Shown here: piece after piece, positions 17,742-23,873 of the stretch
Layout of the letters: every line of letters starts with the position of its first letter
Numbering within the stretch: the stretch's first letter is position 1
Assembly (NCBI GenBank): GCA_028718865.1
Contig: JAQUKX010000008.1
Span: forward strand, 1-32,869
Direction: 5' to 3'
Length of the DNA: 32,869 nt
From: Patescibacteria group bacterium
Lineage (GTDB): Bacteria > Patescibacteriota > Patescibacteriia > UBA1558 > GWA2-36-10
Translations under genes and position numbers: made by a program
Notes under the pieces: model-generated
What the model was told of the DNA's origin: nothing
Seen by the model: the letters and a program-made list of their open reading frames with translations, nothing else
The model's database searches: none

Positions 17742-17758
17742 AACACTTAAGTTATAAT
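17730..17758 (+). promoter_or_regulatory. Possible internal promoter for the thioredoxin-CcdA gene
   Basis: -35 TTGCTC (17730-17735, inside the preceding gene), 17-base spacer, perfect -10 TATAAT (17753-17758). The start near 17765 would leave a 16-base leader, so the gene may also be made independently of ArsR. Confidence 0.55.
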
Positions 17759-17780
17759 ATATTAATTATAAAATAAAATT

Positions 17781-18911
17781 ATGTTGAAAAAAATTCTCTT
17801 TTCCTTATTTACCCTGACTTTCTTGCTCTTGCCTTGGCAAAATGCTTTGGCTGAAACTGTCACCCAAAATGGCCCAGTTTATATCTTTTCCAGTCCGACT
17901 TGCCCTCATTGCGCCACTGCTAAAAAATTCTTGGAAAACTTTAAAAAAGAGAGTTCTCCGAACTTGATAATCTATGATTATGAAATTTCCCGCAATGCAT
18001 TTCTGGCCAAAAATTTTTATGAAAAATATTCTGTGCCCCAAAATATGCAGGGATTGGTGCCGGCCATCTTTGTTGGTGACAAATATTTTGTCGGTTTTAG
18101 CGCCCAGACTGGTGAGGAAATTGCCGCTTATCTGCTTGACCAAGAAGAGGTAAAAAAAGAAGGCAATGGATTGACCAAACTGCCAATTTTAGGCGAGGTA
18201 GATTTATTAGATCTTTCCCTACCTATACTGGCTATTACTCTAGGCCTAATTGACGGCTTCAATGTCTGCTCTTTAGGCGCGCTAGTAATTATTTTGGGAT
18301 TGGTGATGGTCTTACATTCCCGCCGACGCATCTTTATCTTTGGCGGAGCTTTTATTTTTACTACCGCTATTATCTACGGTCTTTTGATTTTTCTCTGGCA
18401 CCAATTCTTTTCCTTTATTGCCCCTTATATCCGAAGCATGGAATTGCTGATTGGGCTACTGGCTCTAGCAGGCGGTATTTATTTACTAAGAGAATTCTAT
18501 AAAGCTTATAAATCTGGACCAATTTGTAGCACCAACAATCTGATGTCCCGCCTTACGCCAAAAATAGAAAAAGTTTTTCAAAGTAAAAGTAGTTGGTTGG
18601 CTCTGCTGAGCGCGGTCATTGTCTTTGCCACTGTGGTGACAATAGTGGAATTCCCCTGTTCAGCCTTTTTGCCGGTTTTATTTACCAGTATTTTAGTTGA
18701 CTCGGGCATTTCGCTGGGAACCTCTTTATTTTATATAATGCTCTATATGCTATTTTATCTTTTAGATGAAATTATCATTTTTATCGCTGCTGTTTTAACT
18801 TTAAAAATTAAAATTGTTTCTCCTAAATTCATTATCTTCTTTAATCTGCTAGCTGCCGCTATATTTATATTTTTGGGAATTACTTATCTTCTGGGATCTA
18901 TTTCTTGGTAA
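17781..18911 (+). CDS. Exported thioredoxin/glutaredoxin domain fused to a CcdA-like membrane domain
   Basis: Envelope thiol-relay protein of 376 residues. A signal peptide ends about ALA-24. The outer domain is thioredoxin-like with active site SPTCPHC (C41, C44) and cis-Pro region GLVPAIFVGD. After a linker, six hydrophobic helices begin near residue 145; two membrane cysteines, C163 in GFNVCSLG and C293 in EFPCSAFL, sit where CcdA/DsbD carry the pair that passes electrons across the membrane. It would keep outside thiols reduced using cytoplasmic thioredoxin. It lies 39 bases after the Cys-pair lipoproteins, whose cysteines are natural candidate substrates; that link is inferred. A terminator follows. 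Confidence 0.85.
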   Translation: MLKKILFSLFTLTFLLLPWQNALAETVTQNGPVYIFSSPTCPHCATAKKFLENFKKESSPNLIIYDYEISRNAFLAKNFYEKYSVPQNMQGLVPAIFVGDKYFVGFSAQTGEEIAAYLLDQEEVKKEGNGLTKLPILGEVDLLDLSLPILAITLGLIDGFNVCSLGALVIILGLVMVLHSRRRIFIFGGAFIFTTAIIYGLLIFLWHQFFSFIAPYIRSMELLIGLLALAGGIYLLREFYKAYKSGPICSTNNLMSRLTPKIEKVFQSKSSWLALLSAVIVFATVVTIVEFPCSAFLPVLFTSILVDSGISLGTSLFYIMLYMLFYLLDEIIIFIAAVLTLKIKIVSPKFIIFFNLLAAAIFIFLGITYLLGSISW

Positions 18912-18932
18912 ACATTGATAAAATTTTATCTA

Positions 18933-18968
18933 AAAATCCCTGACCAGAATACCTGAATCAGGGATTTT
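18933..18968. terminator. Bidirectional terminator between the CcdA-like gene and tRNA-Pro
   Basis: AAAATCCCTGA and TCAGGGATTTT form an 11-bp perfect stem. The plus strand ends in TTTT, and the minus strand in TTTTTAG, so it can stop both the gene before it and the tRNA pair. Confidence 0.85.
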
Positions 18969-18979
18969 AAAATATAAAT

Positions 18980-19055
18980 TGGTCGGAGATCCGGGACTCG
19001 AACCCGGAACCTCACGCACCCGAAGCGTGCGCCCTACCAATTGGGCCAATCCCCG
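18980..19055 (-). tRNA. tRNA-Pro (anticodon CGG)
   Basis: Acceptor CGGGGAT/ATCTCCG with the C1-G72 pair typical of proline tRNAs. Anticodon stem CACGC/GCGTG encloses TTCGGGT, giving CGG (codon CCG). T-arm GGTTCGAGTCC is standard; discriminator A and CCA are encoded. Confidence 0.95.
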
Positions 19056-19069
19056 AAAAATTATAGTTA

Positions 19070-19156
19070 TGGTGGGCGAAGAGGGACTCGAACCCTCACG
19101 AGATTGCTCTCACTAGCTCCTGAAGCTAGCGTGTCTGCCAGTTCCACCACTCGCCC
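19070..19156 (-). tRNA. tRNA-Leu (anticodon CAG)
   Basis: Acceptor GGGCGAG/TTCGCCC, anticodon stem CTAGC/GCTAG with loop TTCAGGA (anticodon CAG, codon CUG), and a long variable arm typical of Leu. CCA is encoded. It lies 14 bases upstream of tRNA-Pro on the same strand, so the two form one transcript. Confidence 0.95.
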
Positions 19157-19173
19157 TTTTTAAATATCCGACT

Positions 19174-19202
19174 ATCATATTATATACTCAAAAAAAATTC
19201 AA
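19174..19202 (-). promoter_or_regulatory. Promoter of the tRNA-Leu/tRNA-Pro unit
   Basis: Minus strand: -35 TTGAAT (19197-19202), 17-base spacer, -10 TATGAT (19174-19179). The predicted start near 19167 is about 11 bases before tRNA-Leu. Confidence 0.65.
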
Positions 19203-19240
19203 GCCAAGAGAAAAAAATTCCCCTATTTTTGTTTTTAAGC

Positions 19241-19299
19241 TATAATTAAATCAACTACTAAATAATCATCCGCCCCGCACCTTTCACCCTAACAGGAGG
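19241..19299 (+). promoter_or_regulatory. -10 box and strong ribosome site ahead of the start-less gene at 19310
   Basis: A perfect TATAAT at 19241-19246 (poor -35, TTCCCC) would start a transcript near 19253. The leader carries AGGAGG at 19294-19299, one of the strongest SD sequences in the window, yet no ATG, GTG or TTG lies at a usable distance in the frame that stays open. Confidence 0.5.
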
Positions 19300-19309
19300 C
19301 AATACCGCC

Positions 19310-19657
19310 GAGTACTACAAAGTAACCCTGCCCCAGGCTCTGCCACTTTTTATCTTTCCTCAATTTGAGACTTACCTAGTTCCAGCGGGATCACACACCT
19401 TGCTTTGCATTCCCAATCCCTTGGGATATCTGCCAGATCTTCTGGTGCTGGAAAAAGAATATCGCCGTGAAGGAAAAATCATCGGCATGGTCAAAAGCCA
19501 ATGGCTCTTTATGGCCAGATCCGCCGGACATTTCGGCTGTTTCCCAGAATGGGACATTCGCTTGATGGCCCTGCCGGCTGTCATCCCGCTAGCAGCGCCT
19601 GCACCTGAACAAGCTGAACCAGAAACAATCATCCTCAAGTCAGCTTCCTCCCGTTGA
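19310..19657 (+). CDS. Orphan GC-rich gene with no normal start codon (start shown at GAG)
   Basis: An open frame of 115 codons after the AGGAGG site encodes YYKVTLPQALPLFIFPQFET, then GSHTLLCIPNPLGYLPDLLV and an Ala/Pro-rich tail. Codons are richer in C and G than in neighbouring genes. Ten bases past GGAGG, where other small genes here have ATG, stands GAG; aligning this point with the start of the gene at 19909 pairs KVTLPQALP with RVFLTSPLP, so the two may be distant relatives. Options: a GTG mutated to GAG (broken gene), a sequencing error, or initiation at the distant TTG 19400. No function recognised. A strong terminator follows the stop. Confidence 0.5.
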   Translation, partial: EYYKVTLPQALPLFIFPQFETYLVPAGSHTLLCIPNPLGYLPDLLVLEKEYRREGKIIGMVKSQWLFMARSAGHFGCFPEWDIRLMALPAVIPLAAPAPEQAEPETIILKSASSR

Positions 19658-19662
19658 CCCCT

Positions 19663-19695
19663 GGCGCTCCCCTCAAAAGGAGCGCCTATTTTTTT
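19663..19695 (+). terminator. Terminator after the gene at 19310
   Basis: GGCGCTCC (19663-19670) pairs with GGAGCGCC (19679-19686), an 8-bp perfect stem, followed by TATTTTTTT. Confidence 0.88.
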
Positions 19696-19730
19696 ATCCA
19701 CATACACAGCTTTTGCCAAAGACAAAAATC

Positions 19731-19739
19731 TGCTATACT
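19731..19739 (+). promoter_or_regulatory. Extended -10 promoter ahead of a leaderless mini-frame
   Basis: TGCTATACT: TGn extension plus TATACT (19734-19739), with TTGCCA 15 bases further upstream. The predicted start, near 19746, coincides with the ATG at 19747. Confidence 0.55.
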
Positions 19740-19746
19740 GCTGAAG

Positions 19747-19830
19747 ATGTATAGAAAATATTACAGTAAAGCCTTTCTACTGCCTACGGAACAACATTTT
19801 AATTTTTTCAATGAATTTCTCCTCAACTGA
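19747..19830 (+). CDS. Possible leaderless 27-residue leader peptide ending inside a terminator stem
   Basis: ATG 19747 lies 7 bases past an extended -10 box, so a transcript would begin at or next to it. The frame encodes 27 residues rich in Phe, Tyr and Leu (MYRKYYSKAFLLPTEQHFNF, then FNEFLLN). Its TGA stop is within the stem of the terminator at 19818-19842. That geometry is what a leader peptide in transcription attenuation looks like, with the gene at 19909 as the controlled target. It could equally be a short untranslated RNA whose open frame is chance; there is no SD and no known family. Confidence 0.35.
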   Translation: MYRKYYSKAFLLPTEQHFNFFNEFLLN

Positions 19831-19842
19831 GGAGATTTTTTT
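19818..19842 (+). terminator. Terminator (possible attenuator) upstream of the gene at 19909
   Basis: TCTCCTCA-AC-TGAGGAGA forms a compact perfect stem followed by seven T. It ends a transcript of about 95 bases that begins near 19746. Confidence 0.8.
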
Positions 19843-19908
19843 AATAATCGCTCTTTACAAGCACCTATTTCCTCTTGGCCAAACAACCTCCAACCCAAGG
19901 AGCCAGCC

Positions 19909-20196
19909 ATGAAAATCAGAGTCTTTTTGACTAGTCCTCTGCCTATCAGAGACCTGCGTCGCTACCCTGGCCACAAACTCTTTCTCTTGCCCGGCGAGCA
20001 CCACTTTATCCGGACTTCTCATCCCTGTCATCCTCAAACTATCTGCTATATCTGGCAATACGGCATCCGCTATGGATTGCGCCTAGGTCTGTCTGAGGCC
20101 TACCTTGCCCTGCTGTGGGAAAACGGCCTAGAGGTCGACTGGAACGGCGTTGAGCCTATCTCTGAAAAACTAATACTTCAGGCAGCTCACGCTTGA
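19909..20196 (+). CDS. Orphan small gene with strong SD, unknown function
   Basis: A 95-residue protein (MKIRVFLTSPLPIRDLRRYP; middle HPCHPQTICYIWQYGIRYGL; end SEKLILQAAHA). The start is fixed by AAGGAG six bases before the ATG. It is Pro-, His- and aromatic-rich, has no signal or membrane helix, and matches no family I know. Codon use is markedly richer in C/G than in core genes. It may be distantly related to the frame at 19310. Two hairpins follow, the second a strong terminator. No separate promoter is evident between the upstream terminator and the SD, so expression may depend on read-through. Confidence 0.68.
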   Translation: MKIRVFLTSPLPIRDLRRYPGHKLFLLPGEHHFIRTSHPCHPQTICYIWQYGIRYGLRLGLSEAYLALLWENGLEVDWNGVEPISEKLILQAAHA

Positions 20197-20208
20197 AAAG
20201 ACTCCAGC

Positions 20209-20272
20209 CAGGACAGTTTGTCCTGTATCCTGCCCCCTTGATCCATTTTGGAAACAGGGGGCAAATTTTTTT
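20209..20272 (+). terminator. Tandem hairpins ending the gene at 19909
   Basis: CAGGACA-GTT-TGTCCTG (20209-20225) is followed by GCCCCCT/AGGGGGC (20232-20238 with 20256-20262; the loop contains TCCA/TGGA) and then seven T. The second hairpin is a canonical terminator. Confidence 0.85.
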
Positions 20273-20274
20273 CA

Positions 20275-20308
20275 AACAAAATCCCCCCAAACTATTGCTT
20301 GGGGGGAA
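20275..20308 (-). terminator. Terminator of the 29-residue basic protein gene
   Basis: TCCCCCCAA and TTGGGGGGA form a 9-bp stem around an 8-base loop. Read on the minus strand it is followed by ATTTTGTTTG. It lies back to back with the plus-strand terminator. Confidence 0.78.
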
Positions 20309-20333
20309 TCTAGATTGTTTATAATAAAAAATC

Positions 20334-20423
20334 CTACTTGTTTTTAAAGCGGTTTCGCCTTTTCAGCTTCTTGCGGCGTCTCCTTTTAACCGAGAGTCTT
20401 TTATTTTTTAGCTTTGTTCCCAT
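20334..20423 (-). CDS. 29-residue Arg/Lys-rich protein, possible small ribosomal (AURKAIP1/COX24, mS38-like) protein
   Basis: ATG 20423 opens a 29-codon frame: MGTKLKNKRLSVKRRRRKKL then KRRNRFKNK. More than half of the residues are Lys or Arg. The pattern S-V-K-R-R-R-x-K-K-x-x-R resembles the AURKAIP1/COX24 domain, found in mitochondrial mS38 and in very small bacterial proteins tied to the 30S subunit; bL34 is the main alternative but its usual motif is absent. Coding is supported by a near-perfect promoter, with a leader of about 14 bases, and by a terminator directly after the stop. There is no SD. Confidence 0.65.
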   Translation of the reverse strand: MGTKLKNKRLSVKRRRRKKLKRRNRFKNK

Positions 20424-20443
20424 AAATGATATTTAATGGTGAT

Positions 20444-20472
20444 AATATAGCAAATGCTTTTTAGACTGTCAA
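20444..20472 (-). promoter_or_regulatory. Strong promoter of the 29-residue basic protein gene
   Basis: Minus strand: perfect -35 TTGACA (20467-20472), 17-base spacer ending in TGC, -10 TATATT (20444-20449). It is among the best promoters in the window, which fits a highly expressed ribosomal protein. Confidence 0.82.
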
Positions 20473-20480
20473 CGATTTAC

Positions 20481-20557
20481 TGGTCGTCCTGCTGGGACTT
20501 GAACCCAGGACCCCCACTTTATAAGAGTGGTGCTCTAACCAACTGAGCTACAGGACG
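20481..20557 (-). tRNA. tRNA-Ile (anticodon UAU, reads AUA)
   Basis: Acceptor CGTCCTG/CAGGACG, D-arm TAGCTCAGTTGGTTAGAGC, anticodon stem CCACT/AGTGG with loop CTTATAA (anticodon TAT), T-arm GGTTCAAGTCC, discriminator A and encoded CCA. Most bacteria read AUA with a CAU anticodon modified by TilS; the direct UAU form is uncommon. Confidence 0.94.
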
Positions 20558-20616
20558 AGAAAAAAGACCAGGCCATGTTAAACATTATAAAGGAAGCAAA
20601 AAAATTTGTGAAGCTC

Positions 20617-21732
20617 TTAAGAGCTGGCCAGCAACTTGAGCTTGGTCGCTATTTTAGAGAGCACTATCTCCTTGGCTACAGCCAAATCTTTATCTAAGAC
20701 CACTTTAGCCAAACGCCGATTGCCAACTATTTCCAAGCCCGGCAAAATATCCAAAGCATTGATGTTGGCCAAAGTATAAATCCAGGCTTCACTGGAGTTA
20801 AAATCTCGCTGGTAGAAAATAACAAAAACCAAAAATCCCGGGGAAGCCAGAATAAAATCTCTAACTATACTCTCAAAATCTTGGGGCAAATCTCTAAGCT
20901 CGTCATGCTTAAGATAAGAAAAAGCAATACTGCCTTTTTGCTCCAAACGGGACAATATCTTGCCCCAGCTTTTTAAGGCGCTGATGTCTTTGGTGCGATA
21001 GAGGGCTTCTACTATTTCTTCTCTTTTGGCACCGGCTACTATCAGATCGCCGGCCAGAGTAAGAATTTTGGGATTGACCTTTGGCGACTGGAAGCTCTTG
21101 GTGGCAAAAATAATGCCTGCCAAAAGAGCAGTGGCTATTTCTTGATCAATTTGTCCAGCTAAAAAGAAATAAGATATTTCCGCCAAAGAAGCCGCGGCGC
21201 TATCCACTATATCTAGCTGACCAAAATTCTCATTGAGCAGAGAATTGTCAATATTGACAATAGTGCTATTGTAAAAAAAATGACGATGCTCGGAAAAAAT
21301 TTCTCCCAGCATCTCCAAATCTTCAGCGCCAAATACCAAAACCAAATCATATTTGTAATCACCTACTTCGCTTCTGATATTTTCACTTTTGAAAATACCG
21401 TTTTCCGGTACTATATCTATTTGCAATTCTTTTTTATCTGACTTCAAATCGTAGCTTAGCTGCTTTACCTTGGTTTGAGAAACGTCCAAAATAATCTTAA
21501 AGCTGTTGAGGTCGCCCAGCTGATCTTTGATAGTGATATTTTTTGAAAAAAAAGAATAAAACGGCGTAGCGCCGGCAAAGACTATATCTGATTTTTTATT
21601 CTGCTTGGATAAAAAAACCGACCAGGCAATGGCCGAACTGACCACATCCAAGTTGGGATTTTTAGGGCCAGTAAGCAATATATGATTTGACCCCTCTATC
21701 ATTTTCAGTAATTTGTCTTTTTCCAAATTCAT
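20617..21732 (-). CDS. Degenerate DHH-family phosphoesterase-like protein (catalytic residues lost)
   Basis: A 371-residue relative of NrnA/RecJ DHH proteins that lacks most metal ligands. Where the intact paralogue at 24262 has HQKPDGD, this one has PKNPNLD (only D29 kept); VDSSN is FGAED; and IDHH is IDNS (D162 kept, both His lost). The rest of the framework, such as IVDSAAASLAEISYF for the VxxxASSTxEIVY segment, remains. The C-terminal GGGGH motif is absent. It is thus probably a non-enzymatic nucleotide- or partner-binding protein. I start at ATG 21732, because ATG 21765 lies upstream of the predicted transcript start. Confidence 0.8.
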   Translation of the reverse strand: MNLEKDKLLKMIEGSNHILLTGPKNPNLDVVSSAIAWSVFLSKQNKKSDIVFAGATPFYSFFSKNITIKDQLGDLNSFKIILDVSQTKVKQLSYDLKSDKKELQIDIVPENGIFKSENIRSEVGDYKYDLVLVFGAEDLEMLGEIFSEHRHFFYNSTIVNIDNSLLNENFGQLDIVDSAAASLAEISYFFLAGQIDQEIATALLAGIIFATKSFQSPKVNPKILTLAGDLIVAGAKREEIVEALYRTKDISALKSWGKILSRLEQKGSIAFSYLKHDELRDLPQDFESIVRDFILASPGFLVFVIFYQRDFNSSEAWIYTLANINALDILPGLEIVGNRRLAKVVLDKDLAVAKEIVLSKIATKLKLLASS

Positions 21733-21746
21733 AATTTTAACTAATA

Positions 21747-21775
21747 AATTTAAACCAAAAAACAAAAACTGTCAA
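21747..21775 (-). promoter_or_regulatory. Promoter of the degenerate DHH gene
   Basis: Minus strand: perfect TTGACA (21770-21775), 17-base spacer, TAAATT (21747-21752). The start near 21740 leaves about 8 bases before ATG 21732. Confidence 0.68.
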
Positions 21776-21797
21776 GTTAAAATAAAGGCCAAAAGCA

Positions 21798-21826
21798 TTG
21801 ACTTTTACCTGATTTTTTAGTAAAGT
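21798..21826 (+). promoter_or_regulatory. Promoter of infB-rbfA
   Basis: -35 TTGACT (21798-21803), 17-base spacer, -10 TAAAGT (21821-21826). The predicted start near 21833 gives a leader of about 67 bases. Confidence 0.6.
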
Positions 21827-21853
21827 TATAAGCAATTGAAAATCTCTACTAGC

Positions 21854-21875
21854 AATACACTTAAAAATGTGTATT
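21854..21875 (+). other. Hairpin in the infB leader
   Basis: AATACAC and GTGTATT form a 7-bp stem around TTAAAAAT, 24 bases before the infB start. The AT-rich tail is not a clean T-run, so it is more likely a translational or stability element than a terminator. Confidence 0.4.
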
Positions 21876-21899
21876 TAATTATTTCAGTCAAAGATCAAA

Positions 21900-23873
21900 A
21901 TGAACGTCAGTGCTCTGGCTAGACAACTAAAAATCACCACCCAAGAGCTTTTGGAAAAACTGCCTGAGCTCGGTTTTGATATCGGTGCCAGAGCAATAAA
22001 AATAGATGACAGCCTGGTTCCCAAAATAATTCAAGCCTATAAAAAAGCGCAGAAAAAAGAATTATTTAAAGAAGAATTGGCACAAGTTGAAGAAAGAGGC
22101 CGGCCAAAAGATAAAGACGCTGGCGCAGTCAAAGAAAAAGAAATTTCCATAGGCAATGAAATCATCGTCAAAGATTTGGCAGAAATAATGAATTTGCCCA
22201 TAGCCAGGCTAATGGGAGAGTTAATGAAAAATGGCGTGATGGTTTCACTCAATGAGAGATTGGATTTTGATACTGCCTCTATTATTGCCGAAGATCTCGG
22301 CTTCAAAGTCAAAAAAAGCAACTCTGAACTGATAGAAGAAGCTAGTAAAAGAGAAAAGCTGCAAAAACTACTGGCTGACCGTCAAGGACAAGAAATCCGT
22401 CCGCCGGTAGTAGTAGTAATGGGTCATGTTGACCACGGCAAAACCAAACTACTTGATGCTATCAGAGAAAGCAATGTTGTTGATCAAGAAGCCGGTGGTA
22501 TCACCCAGCATATCGGCGCTTACCAAGCCCAAGCCGGTGGCCGTTTAATAACTTTTTTGGATACTCCCGGTCACGAAGCCTTCAAGGCCATGCGTAGTCG
22601 CGGCGGCCAAATCGCTGATGTAGCGGTCTTGGTAGTGGCCGCCGATGATGGTCTGCAGCCCCAGACCTTAGAAAGCATTGCTGTCATTGAAAAAGAAAAA
22701 CTGCCCTTTGTTGTGGCCATCAATAAAATAGACAAAGACGCCGCCGACATTGATAAGGTCAAGCAAGGACTGGCAGAAATAAATCTTATTCCGGAAGACT
22801 GGGGCGGTAAAGTTATTTGCCAGCCCATTTCTGCCAAATTCAAAAAAAATATCCCTGAACTTTTGGAAATGATACTGCTGGTAGCTGATATGGAAACTCC
22901 CAAAAGCGACAGCCAAGGAACAGCCATAGGCACTATCATTGAATCCCATATTGACAAAAGCGCCGGGCCAGTGGCAACCGTCTTGATTCAAGCCGGCACT
23001 CTTCGCTTGGGAGATATGTTTGTAGTCGGATCAGTCAGCGGCAAAATAAAAACCATGCAGGACTGGACAGGTAAAGCTCTAAATCAAGCCGGACCGGCTA
23101 CTCCCACCAAAATACTGGGCCTGAAAGATTTGCCAGAGGTCGGCGAAATCTTGGAAGTGATCAGTGATAAAAAAGAATTCAAAGAAAAAAGCAAAAGCAA
23201 GCAAAAAGGCAAAAAATCTCTGCTCAAAAATAATCACGTCCAAAGCAATGACGATAAAGACAATGGAAATATCAGCGTCCTCAATATTATTATCCGTTCT
23301 GACGTCTTGGGTTCGGCCGAAGCAATAGAAGAATCTCTAGAAAAAATCAAAGTGCCGGACACCAAAATCAAAGTCATCAAAAAAGGCTTAGGGCAAATAA
23401 ATGAAGATGACATTCTCCAAGCTCAAGCCAGCCAGGCTATAGTAATAGGCTTCCATGTCAAAGAAAATAAAAATATCCAGGCGCTGGCTTTGGAAAAAAA
23501 TGTCAATATCCTCTACTTTGATGTTATTTACAAACTATTGGAAGATATAGAAGCACGGCTACAAAGCATCAAAAGCAAAAAAATCATTCATAAGTTTTTG
23601 GGACGAATGGAAGTTTTGGCCATATTCAAAAAAAAGCGCGACAGCATGATAGTCGGTGGACGGGTACTGGAAGGCAAAGTCAGTAAAGACAGTAAAATCA
23701 AAGTGCTCAAAAACGGGGAAGTGGAAAGCATCGGTGCTTTGAGTAATTTGCAATCAGCCAAAGAGGATGTCAGCGAAGTAGTAGCCGGCAATGAAGCCGG
23801 CATCAGCTATCAGGGAGATCCGATTATTGAAGTGGGTGATCAATTGGAATTTTTCCAAGAAATATATGAGTAA
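21900..23873 (+). CDS. infB: Translation initiation factor IF-2
   Basis: GTPase that places fMet-tRNA on the ribosome. At 657 residues it has a short N-terminal region, starting with the IF2_N-type segment NVSALARQLKITTQELLEKL. The G domain has GHVDHGKT (175-182), DTPGH (221-225) and NKID (275-278). Domains II to IV follow; a Lys/Ser-rich insertion (about residues 422-450) precedes the C-terminal SVLNIIIRSDVLGSAEAIEE part. The Arg-rich N-terminal extension of larger IF-2s is missing, as expected for a reduced genome. The ATG has no SD. Its end overlaps rbfA by 8 bases. Confidence 0.97.
   Translation: MNVSALARQLKITTQELLEKLPELGFDIGARAIKIDDSLVPKIIQAYKKAQKKELFKEELAQVEERGRPKDKDAGAVKEKEISIGNEIIVKDLAEIMNLPIARLMGELMKNGVMVSLNERLDFDTASIIAEDLGFKVKKSNSELIEEASKREKLQKLLADRQGQEIRPPVVVVMGHVDHGKTKLLDAIRESNVVDQEAGGITQHIGAYQAQAGGRLITFLDTPGHEAFKAMRSRGGQIADVAVLVVAADDGLQPQTLESIAVIEKEKLPFVVAINKIDKDAADIDKVKQGLAEINLIPEDWGGKVICQPISAKFKKNIPELLEMILLVADMETPKSDSQGTAIGTIIESHIDKSAGPVATVLIQAGTLRLGDMFVVGSVSGKIKTMQDWTGKALNQAGPATPTKILGLKDLPEVGEILEVISDKKEFKEKSKSKQKGKKSLLKNNHVQSNDDKDNGNISVLNIIIRSDVLGSAEAIEESLEKIKVPDTKIKVIKKGLGQINEDDILQAQASQAIVIGFHVKENKNIQALALEKNVNILYFDVIYKLLEDIEARLQSIKSKKIIHKFLGRMEVLAIFKKKRDSMIVGGRVLEGKVSKDSKIKVLKNGEVESIGALSNLQSAKEDVSEVVAGNEAGISYQGDPIIEVGDQLEFFQEIYE

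Noticed and set aside
18917-18930. 14-base palindrome GATAAAATTTTATC after the CcdA-like gene
   Set aside because: It is short and purely AT-rich, located next to a terminator with no promoter nearby; chance is likely in this composition.
19372-19725. A 117-codon minus-strand frame across the gene at 19310
   Set aside because: The plus-strand SD and the plus-oriented terminator support the other strand; this frame also runs across the terminator and is low-complexity (Gly/Ala/Ser/Arg).
21732-21765. Upstream ATG at 21765 for the degenerate DHH gene
   Set aside because: It lies between the -10 and -35 boxes of the predicted promoter, and its extra 11 residues are not part of the family.
23791-23866. 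Earlier ATG for rbfA at 23791
   Set aside because: The extra 25 residues are read from within infB in another frame and are absent from the RbfA family; ATG 23866 gives the standard N-terminus.
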